NCBI GenBank assembly: GCA_002943765.1
Contig: PQWQ01000002.1
Coordinates: 4,588,001 to 4,652,000, forward strand
Length of the DNA: 64,000 nt
Reading direction: 5' to 3'
Origin: Psoroptes ovis
Lineage: Eukaryota; Arthropoda; Arachnida; Sarcoptiformes; Psoroptidae
Shown piece by piece: positions 25,136 to 35,592 of this stretch. Position numbers and translations under genes: made by a program. Positions within the stretch are counted from its first letter, which is position 1; the number at the start of each line of letters is the position of its first letter. The notes under the pieces are model-generated. The model saw only the letters and a list, made by a program, of their open reading frames with translations. It ran no database searches and was not told the DNA's origin.

Positions 25136-25711
25136 TCAATCTTTTATCGTTTGATCTCGCTCGTTTGCTGTCGGTTTTTCATCTAAATTTTGATTTTTTC
25201 TCAAACGATTTATGGCATCTAATAATGTTTGACGATCAAACACAATAATCGGCTGAATCAATTCTTGATTATTTTCCTTTCCATTTTCATTCGAGTCCAT
25301 ACGACGATTAGGTATTCGAAATAAATTAATGATTGGTTTTACAACTTTACCGAATGGCGATGACCAATAAGCAACTTCTAAACTATGTAAAATTGTCACC
25401 AATAAACCCGGATCAGTTATGAATGCAGTAATTGTACTGAATACACTATGTTTATCAGTGCTATCTTTTGTAATCTGTGGCAAATTTATCTGATGGCTCA
25501 TTCTTTCGATGGGATTAGTGATTTTTAACTGAATTTGCGGCTGATACGGTTGTAGAGGTTGTTGTTGTTGTTGATAATAATAATATGGTTGCAATATTTG
25601 TTGCTGTTGCAGTAAATGATTTCTTAATAAAAATGTTGATGAAGTGTTTGATATTAGCAGTAATAAGAAAATTAATATTCTTAACAATGGTAAATATTCA
25701 TTCGATGCCAT
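25136..25711 (-). CDS. cluster gene H: secreted protein, Tyr/Gln-rich spacer
   Basis: Not recognised. One exon of 191 codons from ATG 25711. Seen: a signal peptide or anchor (LLRILIFLLLLISNTSS), a Gln/Tyr/Pro-rich spacer, then ITDPGLLVTILHSLEVAYW and SSPFGKVVKPIINLFRIPNR. The TDPGLL stretch resembles the DPL..G motif of C, I and K at the start of the hydrophobic region. The tail is hydrophilic and charged. No cysteines and no RRKRS site, though IPNRR is basic. Single-exon structure differs from most cluster members. Confidence 0.7.
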   Translation of the reverse strand: MASNEYLPLLRILIFLLLLISNTSSTFLLRNHLLQQQQILQPYYYYQQQQQPLQPYQPQIQLKITNPIERMSHQINLPQITKDSTDKHSVFSTITAFITDPGLLVTILHSLEVAYWSSPFGKVVKPIINLFRIPNRRMDSNENGKENNQELIQPIIVFDRQTLLDAINRLRKNQNLDEKPTANERDQTIKD

Positions 25712-26974
25712 AATAAATATTTGAATTCAAAATTTAATAAAAAATAAAAACAATAAAACGATTGATGACAATTTCATTAATTAATTTAACAATTAATGAA
25801 ATTCACTAGAATAAATTTATGGCAGAAAAAAATCTTTGAATTTTTGTTTTCAAAATCATTCAATACAAATAATCATAAAATCATTTGGAAAAATATTGAT
25901 CCATTAGCTGTGTTCATATCCGGATCATAATTGAAATGGTAACCATAACACACTAGTCAATATTTTATTGTTATCATTCATGATTATTATTATTATAACA
26001 ATTATTATTGTTTGACAGTTTATTCAAATGTTGATTCGTTTTCTTATATTTTTCATTTTTTTTTTTTTTACTTTTTCGTTTGTCCAAACAAACAAATCAA
26101 ATATTAAGGAGAAAAAAAAATGTTGGAAACCATTTTTGAACAATTTTTCTTTTTTTTTTGTTGCTATTATGTATAAAGAAACCAGTTCCAAATATTATAT
26201 TCATATGATAACAATTTCCTCTATTTTTTTGCGCAAAAAAATAAAATTTTTACTCTTTCCAAATTTTCCATTTTCTTCTTGTCTTCTTTCATATCAATAT
26301 TTTGGGTCAAATCATCATCATCGTCAAATTTGAAATGCAAAGTAAAACATACAAACGTACCAGAAAAAAAAATGCAATACGATCAATTTTCAAGTATTTT
26401 CCTTGGAAAAAAATTTATGAAAAAGAAAATTTTCGTTAATAGATAAAATCGTATTCAATGACCATATTTGAAGCAATTTCCATTATGGATGAATACAATA
26501 AACAAAGAAATAATAGACAAAATAAACAATCGAAAATAAATAAATAAATAAAATATGAAGCATAATTCACCTAATATTTAAGTGGATTGTTTATGAATTA
26601 ATTTATTTTTATTTTCTATTTTTCATTTGAATAATTTATTTCCTAATTTTTTTTTTCATTGGAAGATTTTCATTTGATTCATTCAAGATTCAAGATAAGA
26701 TTCATTTGATTTAAATATTTTAAATCAATGTTTGTATACAAAAATAGCTGATAATACAAAGTATCAGAAGCATGTACGGGGAAAAATCAATCAAATTTTG
26801 ACTGTTTGATTCAATTTGAATGCTTAAAATTGAATGAATTTAATAAAATAGAAAAAACCAGAAATATTTTTTTTTTTGTCTGAGATTCATAATGTATAAG
26901 TTTATCAATGAATGCTAATCGATCATAAATTTTCTTTAGTAGTCGATTGTCATGTTTTCATTAGATATGTGTCG
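25712..26974. other. intergenic region between cluster genes I and H
   Basis: About 1.26 kb, AT-rich with long T-runs near 26060 and 26150 and repeated TTTGATTCA. One plus-strand open frame (26028-26333) is only Phe/Lys-rich T-run translation. Nothing supported. Confidence 0.4.
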
Positions 26975-27631
26975 TCATTTTTTGATTTTCGGTTGTTTTG
27001 TATAATGTGGTTCACCAATCATTTTTAAAAATTTTTTCATTGTCCAATATAATAATTCATCATTCATAATCAGATGATCATCATTGTTTTTTATATATCG
27101 TTTACGGCGACGACGTCCAACACCAGTAGGAAAAAATTGCTGCCGAAAAAAAAAAAAAATGAATTTTAACTCAAATAAAACCAGTTCCTTATTGTTTAAA
27201 TAAAATCAAATTCATTTTACCTGTATCAGGTAAATACCGATCGGTATAAGTGGCATTATTAATGATGATAATCCTAGCATGCCAATCGTCGGTAATGCGA
27301 TCAAAGCTTTTTCCAGAAAAAACAGATGATGGAATAAGATAGAATGATAATTAAATTGATCAAAATATTTACCAATAATGATTAACGGATCAACCATAAA
27401 TGATGCAGCACGTTCATTATGATTATTCGATGATTGAATCATATTTGATGATGCTGACCGTTGTGATTGATGTCGCAGTAGTGATTGCAATTGACACCGC
27501 TGTGGCTGTTGTAGCTGTTCATCATTTTCATAAATTACATATTGACCTGGTGAATATATTCGTGATGCAAATATTGAAGGTATTGTAAACATTACAATGC
27601 AATAAATCAAAATCAAATTATTAATGATCAT
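26975..27631 (-). CDS. cluster gene I: secreted protein with furin-like site and C-terminal helix
   Basis: Not recognised. Three exons (27631-27373, 27306-27221, 27139-26975) give about 169 residues. The first intron is 66 bp, stays open in frame and has a weak acceptor, so retaining it would add 22 residues. Seen: signal peptide (MIINNLILIYCIVMFTIPSI), a Gln/Ser-rich spacer, MVDPLIIIG, and a hydrophobic Gly/Pro/Leu segment (LIALPTIGMLGLSSLIMPLI). Then comes GVGRRRRKRY, a polybasic site matching those of E and G, and a tail with NNDDHLIMNDELLYWTMKKF that echoes the G tail. The exon junction after DPLIIIG corresponds to that after DPLMLG in K. Confidence 0.74.
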
Positions 27632-27925
27632 ATTTAGCGAAAAAAAAAATCAATCTGAACAAAGTGAACATCACAAGCATAATGAAACAATTTCATCTGA
27701 TCAAACTAATATTCTGAATCTTGGTAAATTTAGAATAAATTCTCAATTTCAAGAAATTCAAATTAAAAAATGATTGTTTTATTTCATTCTAATTATTTTT
27801 GGACAATCAAATGTTAAAAATATATCAAATAAATAATAATTAGGTTATGTCAAAGGTGTGAATCATTGATTTATTGTTTGATGTTTTCTTTTATTCGAAA
27901 TTTTTTTTAGACTAAATAAATATTA

Positions 27926-28729
27926 TCATTCAATATTTGTTGAATTATTATTATTGAATAATGTTGACAATATTTTCCATATGAATTGCTGTTGATCAGA
28001 CTTGGTAATATTGCTGATGTCGCCGATGATGTTCTCATTTTTTGCATGATCAAATGTTTGAAATAGACCTTGAAATTGAAACAAAATAAATAATTTTCGA
28101 AAAAAATTGAAAATTATTGATGTTAAAAACAATATCCATTAAAAATAGAATTTTAGAAAAAATAAAATGGAAAAATAATTAGAATGAATCAAAAACAAAG
28201 CAAAAAATATACCGATTGTTTCAGCGATTTGTATGATATAATACAAACTTTTCAAACCAAATGGTATCATTAACATAATTGTAATCATTGGTATTGTGAT
28301 GATTGCAATAATTGTTGATAATAAATCGATTAATATGGATTTATAACGATTAAAATATAAAATCATCATCATGATCATATTGTTATTTTTTCTATGAGAA
28401 TAATAATCATAATCATAAAAAAGGGATTTTCTTCTCACTAAACGGTGACTATTTTTAGCCGGCAATTGTTGTTGTTGACGATGTCCATTTATGGTGAGAT
28501 TGAATGGATTGAATGATATTTTATAATTATAATCGTTATTGTATGGAGATTTTATTTTCATATGCATTTGTTTTGAATTTAATCCGTTATGCATTGACAA
28601 TTTGTTTTTCGATTGGGAATTATCATCCGGTTGATGTAACAAACACCAAATCATCGATGTTTGTCGATTTGATGATAAATACAATAAAATAAAAATTATT
28701 AAGATCATCATAAAATGATTTATGGACAT
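27926..28729 (-). CDS. cluster gene J: secreted/membrane protein with basic motif
   Basis: Not recognised. Two exons (28729-28213, 28068-27926), phase-1 intron, give about 219 residues. Seen: signal peptide (MSINHFMMILIIFILLYLSS), an Asn/Lys/Gln-rich spacer ending HRLVRRKSLF, and a Tyr-rich patch. A long hydrophobic region (ILIDLLSTIIAIITIPMITI and on to IPFGLKSLYYIIQIAETIG) follows, with a final polar tail with WKILSTLFNN. The intron falls right after the hydrophobic segment, as in neighbouring members. No cysteine module. Confidence 0.7.
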
Positions 28730-29013
28730 TTTCAATGATTCGAAATTGGATAAATGACAAAATGTTTTCTCGTAACGAAAAAATCTTGAATTTTTATGAT
28801 TGATTTCATTTTATTTTTTCTTCATGAAATGATTGGTTCAAAATTTAACATTGAATTTAAAATTTATAAAACAGAATAAGATAAAATTCTGAAAAAAATC
28901 AATCAAGTATGAAATAATCTTCGGGAAATCTTGGGAGAAAAAATGTCAAAATTATATAAAATTCAATCTTGTAAAATTATTTCCTATTTGTTGTCCAAAA
29001 AAAATTATTTTTT

Positions 29014-29813
29014 TCATATTTTCAATTTTGAATTTTCGTCATTCATCATTTTGCCGTTGATAATTGATGATTGCTGATTGTTTTGTTGCTGTGATGATTG
29101 TTGTCGCTCATCGCTGTGATTATATTTGTCCATTGCTTTATTGTAAAGTTGTAATAATAATGGTAACTGTTGTGAAGTGGCTGCTGTCGATGATGAATCT
29201 ATTCGTCTCCAAATGTTGGCCATCGAATTTGATTGCTCCATCGATAATGGTTGTCTATGATTATCATCGATTCTATAGTGGACTCCGTATGGAAAGGCTT
29301 AAATGAAGTAATTTTCAAATGAATATTTACAAGAAATTTTTTTCCTGTTTGCATTGCAAACCTTTTTCAGCGAAATATAATCCGATCGTTAATAAGCGCA
29401 GCAAAAAATAGCCAACACTAAATGATAGGGCCATCGGTACAAATCCATGCATAACTTGTGGAGCTTTTTTATGAATTTTAAAATTCTGATAAATTTTTTT
29501 ATAGAATTAATTTGAACATACCTAACATTAGTGGATCAATCATTGGTTTAGCAGGCATTCCATAACGCATGCCATATGTATGAGGTAATAATGAATATTT
29601 TGCCAAAGTTGTTGATGGTGCAGCTGCCATCATTGATGGATAATTTAATGATGGCTGTATCATACGTGAACTCATTGGTTCATTTGTTACATTATCATCA
29701 TTAGGATTATTGAAATTTTTATTATTTACAGTTTCAAATGCCCAACAAATTATAAATGATGAATTAATAATCATCAATAATATCGAAAGGTACAACAAAA
29801 TTAATTTATTCAT
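29014..29813 (-). CDS. cluster gene K: secreted protein with DPLMLG motif
   Basis: Not recognised. Three exons (29813-29522, 29463-29362, 29297-29014), both introns phase 1, give about 225 residues. Seen: signal peptide (MNKLILLYLSILLMIINSSF), an Asn/Ser/Pro-rich spacer, MPAKPMIDPLMLG at the exon junction, and a small exon encoding a hydrophobic segment (VPMALSFSVGYFLLRLLTIG). A hydrophilic Gln/Ser-rich tail closes the protein. The exon plan and the DPL..G motif pair it with I; A shares the phase-1 small hydrophobic exon. It is the last member of the array before TMEM220. Confidence 0.73.
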
Positions 29814-30351
29814 GATTGATTGATGTTGTATCCGATTGATGTTTTTTCGTAAAAAAAAATCGTCAACTCAATCACTCAATTGATGAATAATGAATGGAAT
29901 ATCAATTGCAATTTTTTTTCTAATAAGGTATATTTATAAGATTTTTCATTTGTTTATTCAAATTACATCAAAGTAAAGATATAAATAAAACATTAAACTG
30001 TCATATTCTTGATTGTCCACAATAATGATAGAACTTTTTGTAGATATTATTGTAATCATTATTTCTATTAATTTTACATCCTGTCAGCGGCGAAGATAAT
30101 ACCGAAAATGTCCAGAAAATTGATGTGTAAACAAATTTTTATTTTTGTTAATGGGTGCAGATGTTTTTTTTCTAGAATAAACGATGATCAAACAATTCAA
30201 TTTATGGGAAAATTTTGGTGTATGTGTATTTAAATGGATGCTCCAGTTTGTTTTTTGTTCATTTTTCAAAATATTTCATTCATTTTTCATGTTATTGCTA
30301 ATTTGATCACCGTTCATTAATGAAAGAACAATTGTGAATCTCTGACTAACG
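29814..30351. other. divergent region between cluster gene K and TMEM220
   Basis: 538 bp between genes pointing away from each other; contains both promoters. AT-rich, no named motif. Confidence 0.4.
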
Positions 30352-30885
30352 ATGATGTTATTCAATTGGCGTCTTTTCAATACGATTATGACCGTATTTT
30401 TCGCTATGGCCACCTATGTACAACATAATGATGAACACCCAATATTTTGGATGCTGATCTATTTTGTACCTTGTTTAATTACATTTTTACTAACGATTGA
30501 TTTTAAATTATGTCATACAATGCATTGTCAACGTTTATTAATGTCACTGTTGATTTTTTATGCAATATTTTCAATTTATTTATTCATTAATGCGATCACA
30601 GTGTTGATGCGAACAAATTATGATTTAAATTTGCTAAAACATCAAGAATTTAAAGAATTTTTCGGCATCATAATCATTGAATGTTGGCTATTGATTTGTA
30701 TGTATGTGCTAAACATACAAGCACCGATTGAAACATGGATGACAATGTTGATAAAAATGACCATATTTGCATTTTGCGTAACACCGTTTTTATTATGGAT
30801 TTATCATGATTGTTTTCAAATATTTTTGCCGGAAAAAAAATTATACAAATTCAAATTTAAATTTTTCAAATTTTTGAAATATTAA
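30352..30885 (+). CDS. TMEM220: TMEM220-like four-pass membrane protein
   Basis: One exon, 177 residues. Seen: WRLFNTIMTVFFAMATYVQH followed by NDEHPIFWMLIYFVPC, matching the TMEM220 opening (W R x x N, then VQ.ND....W...Y..P). Four hydrophobic segments are visible, with a HQEFKEFFGIIIIECWLL stretch before the third, the counterpart of the conserved E.GRELFG segment, and a basic Phe/Lys tail. The molecular role of TMEM220 is not established. Two ATGs are adjacent at the start; the first is used. It is the first conserved gene after the secreted cluster. Confidence 0.82.
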   Translation: MMLFNWRLFNTIMTVFFAMATYVQHNDEHPIFWMLIYFVPCLITFLLTIDFKLCHTMHCQRLLMSLLIFYAIFSIYLFINAITVLMRTNYDLNLLKHQEFKEFFGIIIIECWLLICMYVLNIQAPIETWMTMLIKMTIFAFCVTPFLLWIYHDCFQIFLPEKKLYKFKFKFFKFLKY

Positions 30886-31100
30886 AAAAAAAATTCAAGT
30901 ATTGACATCTATCGCTACCGAATTGAATTGAAGTTTATTCACCCTCAGACCAATGGATGAAATCAAAAATATTTTTTTATTTATCTTCAAAAAAAAAAAA
31001 AAAAACATTTAAATAATTTTTTTATATGTACTCAACAATTTTTCTGAAATAATTAATTTTTAAAATCACCTCTCTTTTTTTACAAATAAATCGAATTAAA

Positions 31101-32638
31101 ATGTTGTCATTTATACGTAGTACAAAGGTAATTTAATTGTCGTGATGAATAATTTCGATAAATTTTTGTTTTGTTTTTTTAATTTCATAGAATTTGAATA
31201 TATTCAAAAACAAATCATTACAATCATTATTGAGCCAAAATGTTACAAAAATGTCATCATCGTCATCACCATCACCGATGTCATCCTCATTATCATCATC
31301 TAACCATTTACCGTTAACAATGTTCAGTGAAGAAGAATTAGCGTTCAAAGAATTGGCAGAAAAAATTTCAAAAGAAAAAATAGCTCCATTAGTACGAAAA
31401 ATGGATGAAGAAAGTAAATTATACCCAGAAATCATTCAGTTATTATTCGATAATGGTGTATGTAAAGCTTATATTTCATTTTTGTAATTTGAATTCCAAT
31501 TATTTCTCGTTACAGTTTATGGGAATTGAAATTGATCCGAAATATGGTGGAACAGGTGCATCATTTGTGTCGGCAATGATAGTGATTGAAGAACTTGCCA
31601 AAGTTGATCCATCTGTTAGTGTATTTTGTGATGTTCAGAATACCTTGGTTGCATTGAATTTTAAATATTATGCATCTGAAGAATTAAAAGATAAATACAT
31701 GCCTAGAATAGCACAAGATACTGTAAGATAATAATTTTTGTAAGAAACAATTTTCAACGATTCGATTTTTAGGTTGGCGCCTTCTGTCTTTCTGAATCTG
31801 GATCAGGTTCTGATGCATTCGCAATGAGAACAAAAGCTGAAAAGAAAGGTGATTATTACGTATTGAATGGAGAAAAATGTTGGATAACGAATGCCGGTCA
31901 TGCTGGATTTTTTGTTGTTTACGCCAATGCTAATCCATCAATCGGCTACAAAGGTATTACAGCATTTATTGTTGATCGCGATACACCTGGCCTATCTGTT
32001 GCTAGACCTGAAGATAAATTAGGTATACGAGCTTCCAGTACATGCCCTGTGATATTCGAAGATGTCAAAGTTCATGAATCTCAAGTGTTGGGTAAAGTTG
32101 GTCAAGGATATAAGTATGCGATTCAAACATTGAATGAAGGCCGAATCGGTATTGGTGCTCAAATGTTAGGATTAGCCGAAGGTGTCTTTGAACAAGCTGT
32201 CAAATATACAATGGAACGAAAGCAATTCGGTCAATCAGTTTTCGAATTTCAGGTAATTTAATTGATTCGATATTACAGTTCTTTTTTTTGTTATCTAATA
32301 GGATAATTATCGTTTAGGGAATGCAACATCAAATTGCTAAAATTGCTACAGACATTGAAGCGGCCAAATTATTAGTTTATAATGCAGCAAGATTATCTGA
32401 AGCTGGTCGTCCATATATAAAAGAAGCAGCAATGGCAAAATATTATGCATCCGAAGTAGCAGCAGCAGCTAGTTCAAAAGCAATCGAATGGGTTGCCGGC
32501 ATTGGTTTTACAAAAGATTATCCATTTGAAAAATATTATCGTGATGCAAAAATTGGTGCCATTTATGAAGGAACATCAAACATACAATTGAATACTATTG
32601 CACGTTTAGTTGCAAATGAATTGAAAGAAAATGCGTAA
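31101..32638 (+). CDS. ACADSB: short/branched-chain acyl-CoA dehydrogenase, mitochondrial
   Basis: Five exons (31101-31127, 31191-31457, 31516-31722, 31773-32252, 32318-32638) join in frame to 433 residues, the usual ACADSB length. Family role: FAD-dependent oxidation of 2-methylbutyryl-CoA and related short branched acyl-CoAs in isoleucine breakdown, passing electrons to ETF in the mitochondrial matrix. Seen: a basic, Ser-rich presequence, FMGIEIDPKYGGTGAS, FAD-binding CLSESGSGSD (172-181), CWITNAGHA, ERKQFGQ, and IYEGTSNIQL, where the Glu near residue 411 is the expected catalytic base. A 9-codon first exon precedes the rest of the leader. Confidence 0.95.
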
Positions 32639-33015
32639 ACAAAAACATTAAAGCAAGAGCAAACAAAACAAGAAAAAAGATATCTAAATAATCTAATTTT
32701 CATCAACAGAATTTTAAATAAAGAGACAATAATAATCAAAAGCATTAAACGAGCAAAATCATCGTAATAATAATAATTCAATTTTATACTGTTACTTTAA
32801 CTATTATTATTATTATTACATAATAGAATATTATTATTTTATTATCATCACTAACAAAAACGAAAATCAAATCAAAATACAAGCAAAGATTGAAAATGAA
32901 AAAAAAGATGATTAAAACAAATCGCATTCACTTTGAAATGACAAGAAAAAAAACAAATAAATGACAAAAATTTCATGTCGAATTAATAGTGTAATTAAAT
33001 GTCATTTTGCCTGTT

Positions 33016-33056
33016 ATTTCATTTCGTTTTATTTCATTTCGTTTTATTTCATTTCC
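33016..33056. repeat. 15-bp tandem repeat, about 2.7 copies
   Basis: Unit ATTTCATTTCGTTTT at 33016-33030 and 33031-33045, with a partial copy to 33056. Perfect between the two full copies. Confidence 0.85.
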
Positions 33057-33210
33057 AAAAATGAAAGCGAAAACTGTATTCGGGCTCAAAATTTAATTGA
33101 ATCAATGATTTTCATTTTATTTCATTTTATTATTATTATTTGATATTTTACTGGTTTGGGTTTGGTTATTATATAAAAAAAAAAAGAAAATATATTTATT
33201 TCAATGAACG

Positions 33211-33239
33211 ATGATGATGATGATGATGATGATGATGAT
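33211..33239. repeat. (ATG)n trinucleotide run
   Basis: Nine to ten perfect ATG/GAT units; non-coding here. Confidence 0.85.
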
Positions 33240-33771
33240 ATATAATTGAGTGTGATTATAAATGGAAAGCAAAAAAAAACGGTAATAGTTTTTTTTGGGG
33301 GTCCAAATACTAATAATAATGATAATTCCCATAAGCTTTCATTTGAACGAAAAAAAAAGAAAATAATTCATTCATTTCTATTCAATTTTCAATGTATACG
33401 AATATATATATTATTGGACTATTATTCACTCCATTTCGTTTTTACTAGTGTAGTGTTAATTTGATATAGTTTCATCTATAATATTATAATAATAATAATA
33501 ATGATATTATTATATATTTAAACATCCTTCATTTTCATTTGATAAAAAAAAACATTTCAGATTCAAAAAAGGAATTCAAAGAATTATTTATTTGAATTTG
33601 AATTATTATTTGTTACTATGAATGAATGAATGAATAACATGAATGTCGAAATGGAATAGAATGAATGAATGAATGAATGAATATCGAGGTTTGTCAAGAT
33701 TATTATTATTATTTAGCTTCATTGCCCCAACATTTTTTTTTTCAATATTACTTTTACAATTTCACCAATCT

Positions 33772-33789
33772 ACACACACACACACACAC
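33772..33789. repeat. (AC)9 microsatellite
   Basis: Perfect dinucleotide run. Confidence 0.85.
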
Positions 33790-35512
33790 TAACACACATC
33801 ACCAACTATCAACCAGCTGTTCACATTTTGAAGAGTGAATTTTTTTTTTTTTTGAAATTATAATACCAATGAATTTGCCAAAGAATTTGCTAACGAAAAT
33901 GATTTCCTCCAGAGAATTGCTCCGTTATATGTATGTATGTCTGTCTGTATTTGTTTTTCATATATTTTCAATGATCGTGATGATGAACCATTGAAAAAAA
34001 GCTGTTTCTCTCTGGTTGTTATTATTTTCAAGAGACCCGAATTTTTCCTTTTTTTTTTGAGTTTTGCTGAGATTAAAAGTGAAGTTTGATATTTATTTAT
34101 TTATTTATTCTTTTCATATGGGCAAACACATACAAAATGATGAGAGATGTGGAGAGAGAGAAAGAAGGATACAAAAAAAGATTAAAAGATAAAATGTGAA
34201 TATAATTGGAAAATTGGAATCGTATTATTATTATTATTATTCATAGACGAATTTTTTTTTTTTGATAAAGTTAAAAATTGAAATATAAAGAAAAAAATGC
34301 ATCAAATCATATGATGATATTAATAATAATGGGCCAAATGAATTGAATTGAACATTGAACATCAACATCAACATCAACGACAAGCCATCAAATCATTTGA
34401 ATGATGAACAACATTGATTTTTGAAAGCAATGAAAGCGAAATAAACTATTAAATATTTGTATTAACAGGCACAAACAGAGAGAGAAAGGGAGAAAAATAT
34501 ATAAATACGTATATTTAGATATAATTCCTTAATTCTACAATAAATATAGTAGAAAATTGATACGGGAATTGAAAATTTTGAATTTGAAAATAATTTTCAA
34601 ATTGTTAATGATAATAGTGATTGACGTAATAAATACATATTTATTCGTTTAAAATGAATGAAATAAACGCTAATAAACGTTTGATTTGATGCTATTAAAT
34701 ATGTTTGTGTTTGGTATTGCTGTTATGATCACTATTTCAATTCAAATAAATTAACAAAAACTTTATGAATTTATTTATTTATTGATTCATTTTCCTTTGA
34801 AAATAGTCAATTGATAATTTGTTTATTTATTTTTTTTTATTTTTATTTTGTTTGACAAAATTGAATTGAAATTAATTTTTTCTCCTCATTTTTTTGTTTG
34901 AAAATTTTACGAAATTTTCCAAAACTTATTTGATTCAATTCAATGGCCGATCAATCAATGAATGGATATTATTATTGAACAATTATGAGAAAGATAATTT
35001 ATGTGATAACATTTTTTTTTTTTTTTGAATATTTTGGTCCATTTGTTTGTTTATTTAGGTTATTTTTTATTCTTTTTGATATTTCAATTCACATATTGAC
35101 AAATTGACAAAATTGTAAATTGGAATGAATCAATGATTCAATCGCAGATTTGGAACAACGAAAAATTACACAAATATTTTCCTCATTGAAAAAACATTAA
35201 AATTTCAATGGTGTGTGTGTGTGTATGTGCTTTGTGATCCAAGAAAAATGATTTTTTTTCCTACATTTTGCTCCATTTTGAACCCACACATACAAATTAT
35301 AACGAAAAACCAATACAAAACAATAATAATAATCATAAATATTACGCTTCAATTGACTTTCATTGTGTTGAATTATGTTTGTTATTAACATTATAAACAA
35401 GAGAAAAACATATTCAAATTGAAAATATTCATTTTTCTATTCATCATTATAATAATAATAATTGAATGCAAATATAATGAAATTTATACATATAAACACC
35501 ATCACACACACA

Positions 35513-35528
35513 CACACACTTCAAGTTG
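35513..35528. repeat. LINE target-site duplication, left copy
   Basis: CACACACTTCAAGTTG; identical to 40003-40018. Its left part merges with a genomic (CA)n run, so the exact edge could be a few bases different. Confidence 0.88.
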
Positions 35529-35592
35529 TCGAAATAGTCGTTGTGCTAACAACAACAAATAAAAAATTTCGAAAAAAAAATTTTTTTTTAAT

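Larger units (their letters stand above)
32639..35512. other. 2.9-kb intergenic region rich in simple repeats
   Basis: AT-rich with many microsatellites, including runs of ATTATT, GAATGAAT and the repeats listed separately. Small open frames have no protein-like composition. It ends at the LINE insertion point. Confidence 0.5.

Noticed and set aside
26028..26333. 101-codon plus-strand frame with a hydrophobic N-terminus
   Set aside because: The apparent signal peptide is a T-run; the rest is Lys/Phe-rich noise with no match to cluster motifs.
9421..29813. Osiris-type cluster of insects
   Set aside because: The plan (signal peptide plus hydrophobic segment) is superficially similar, but I see no Osiris-type conserved domain. 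B and C fit DM4/12 cysteine spacing instead.
33211..33239. Repeat array as CRISPR-like
   Set aside because: It is a trinucleotide microsatellite with no spacers, and the genome is eukaryotic.
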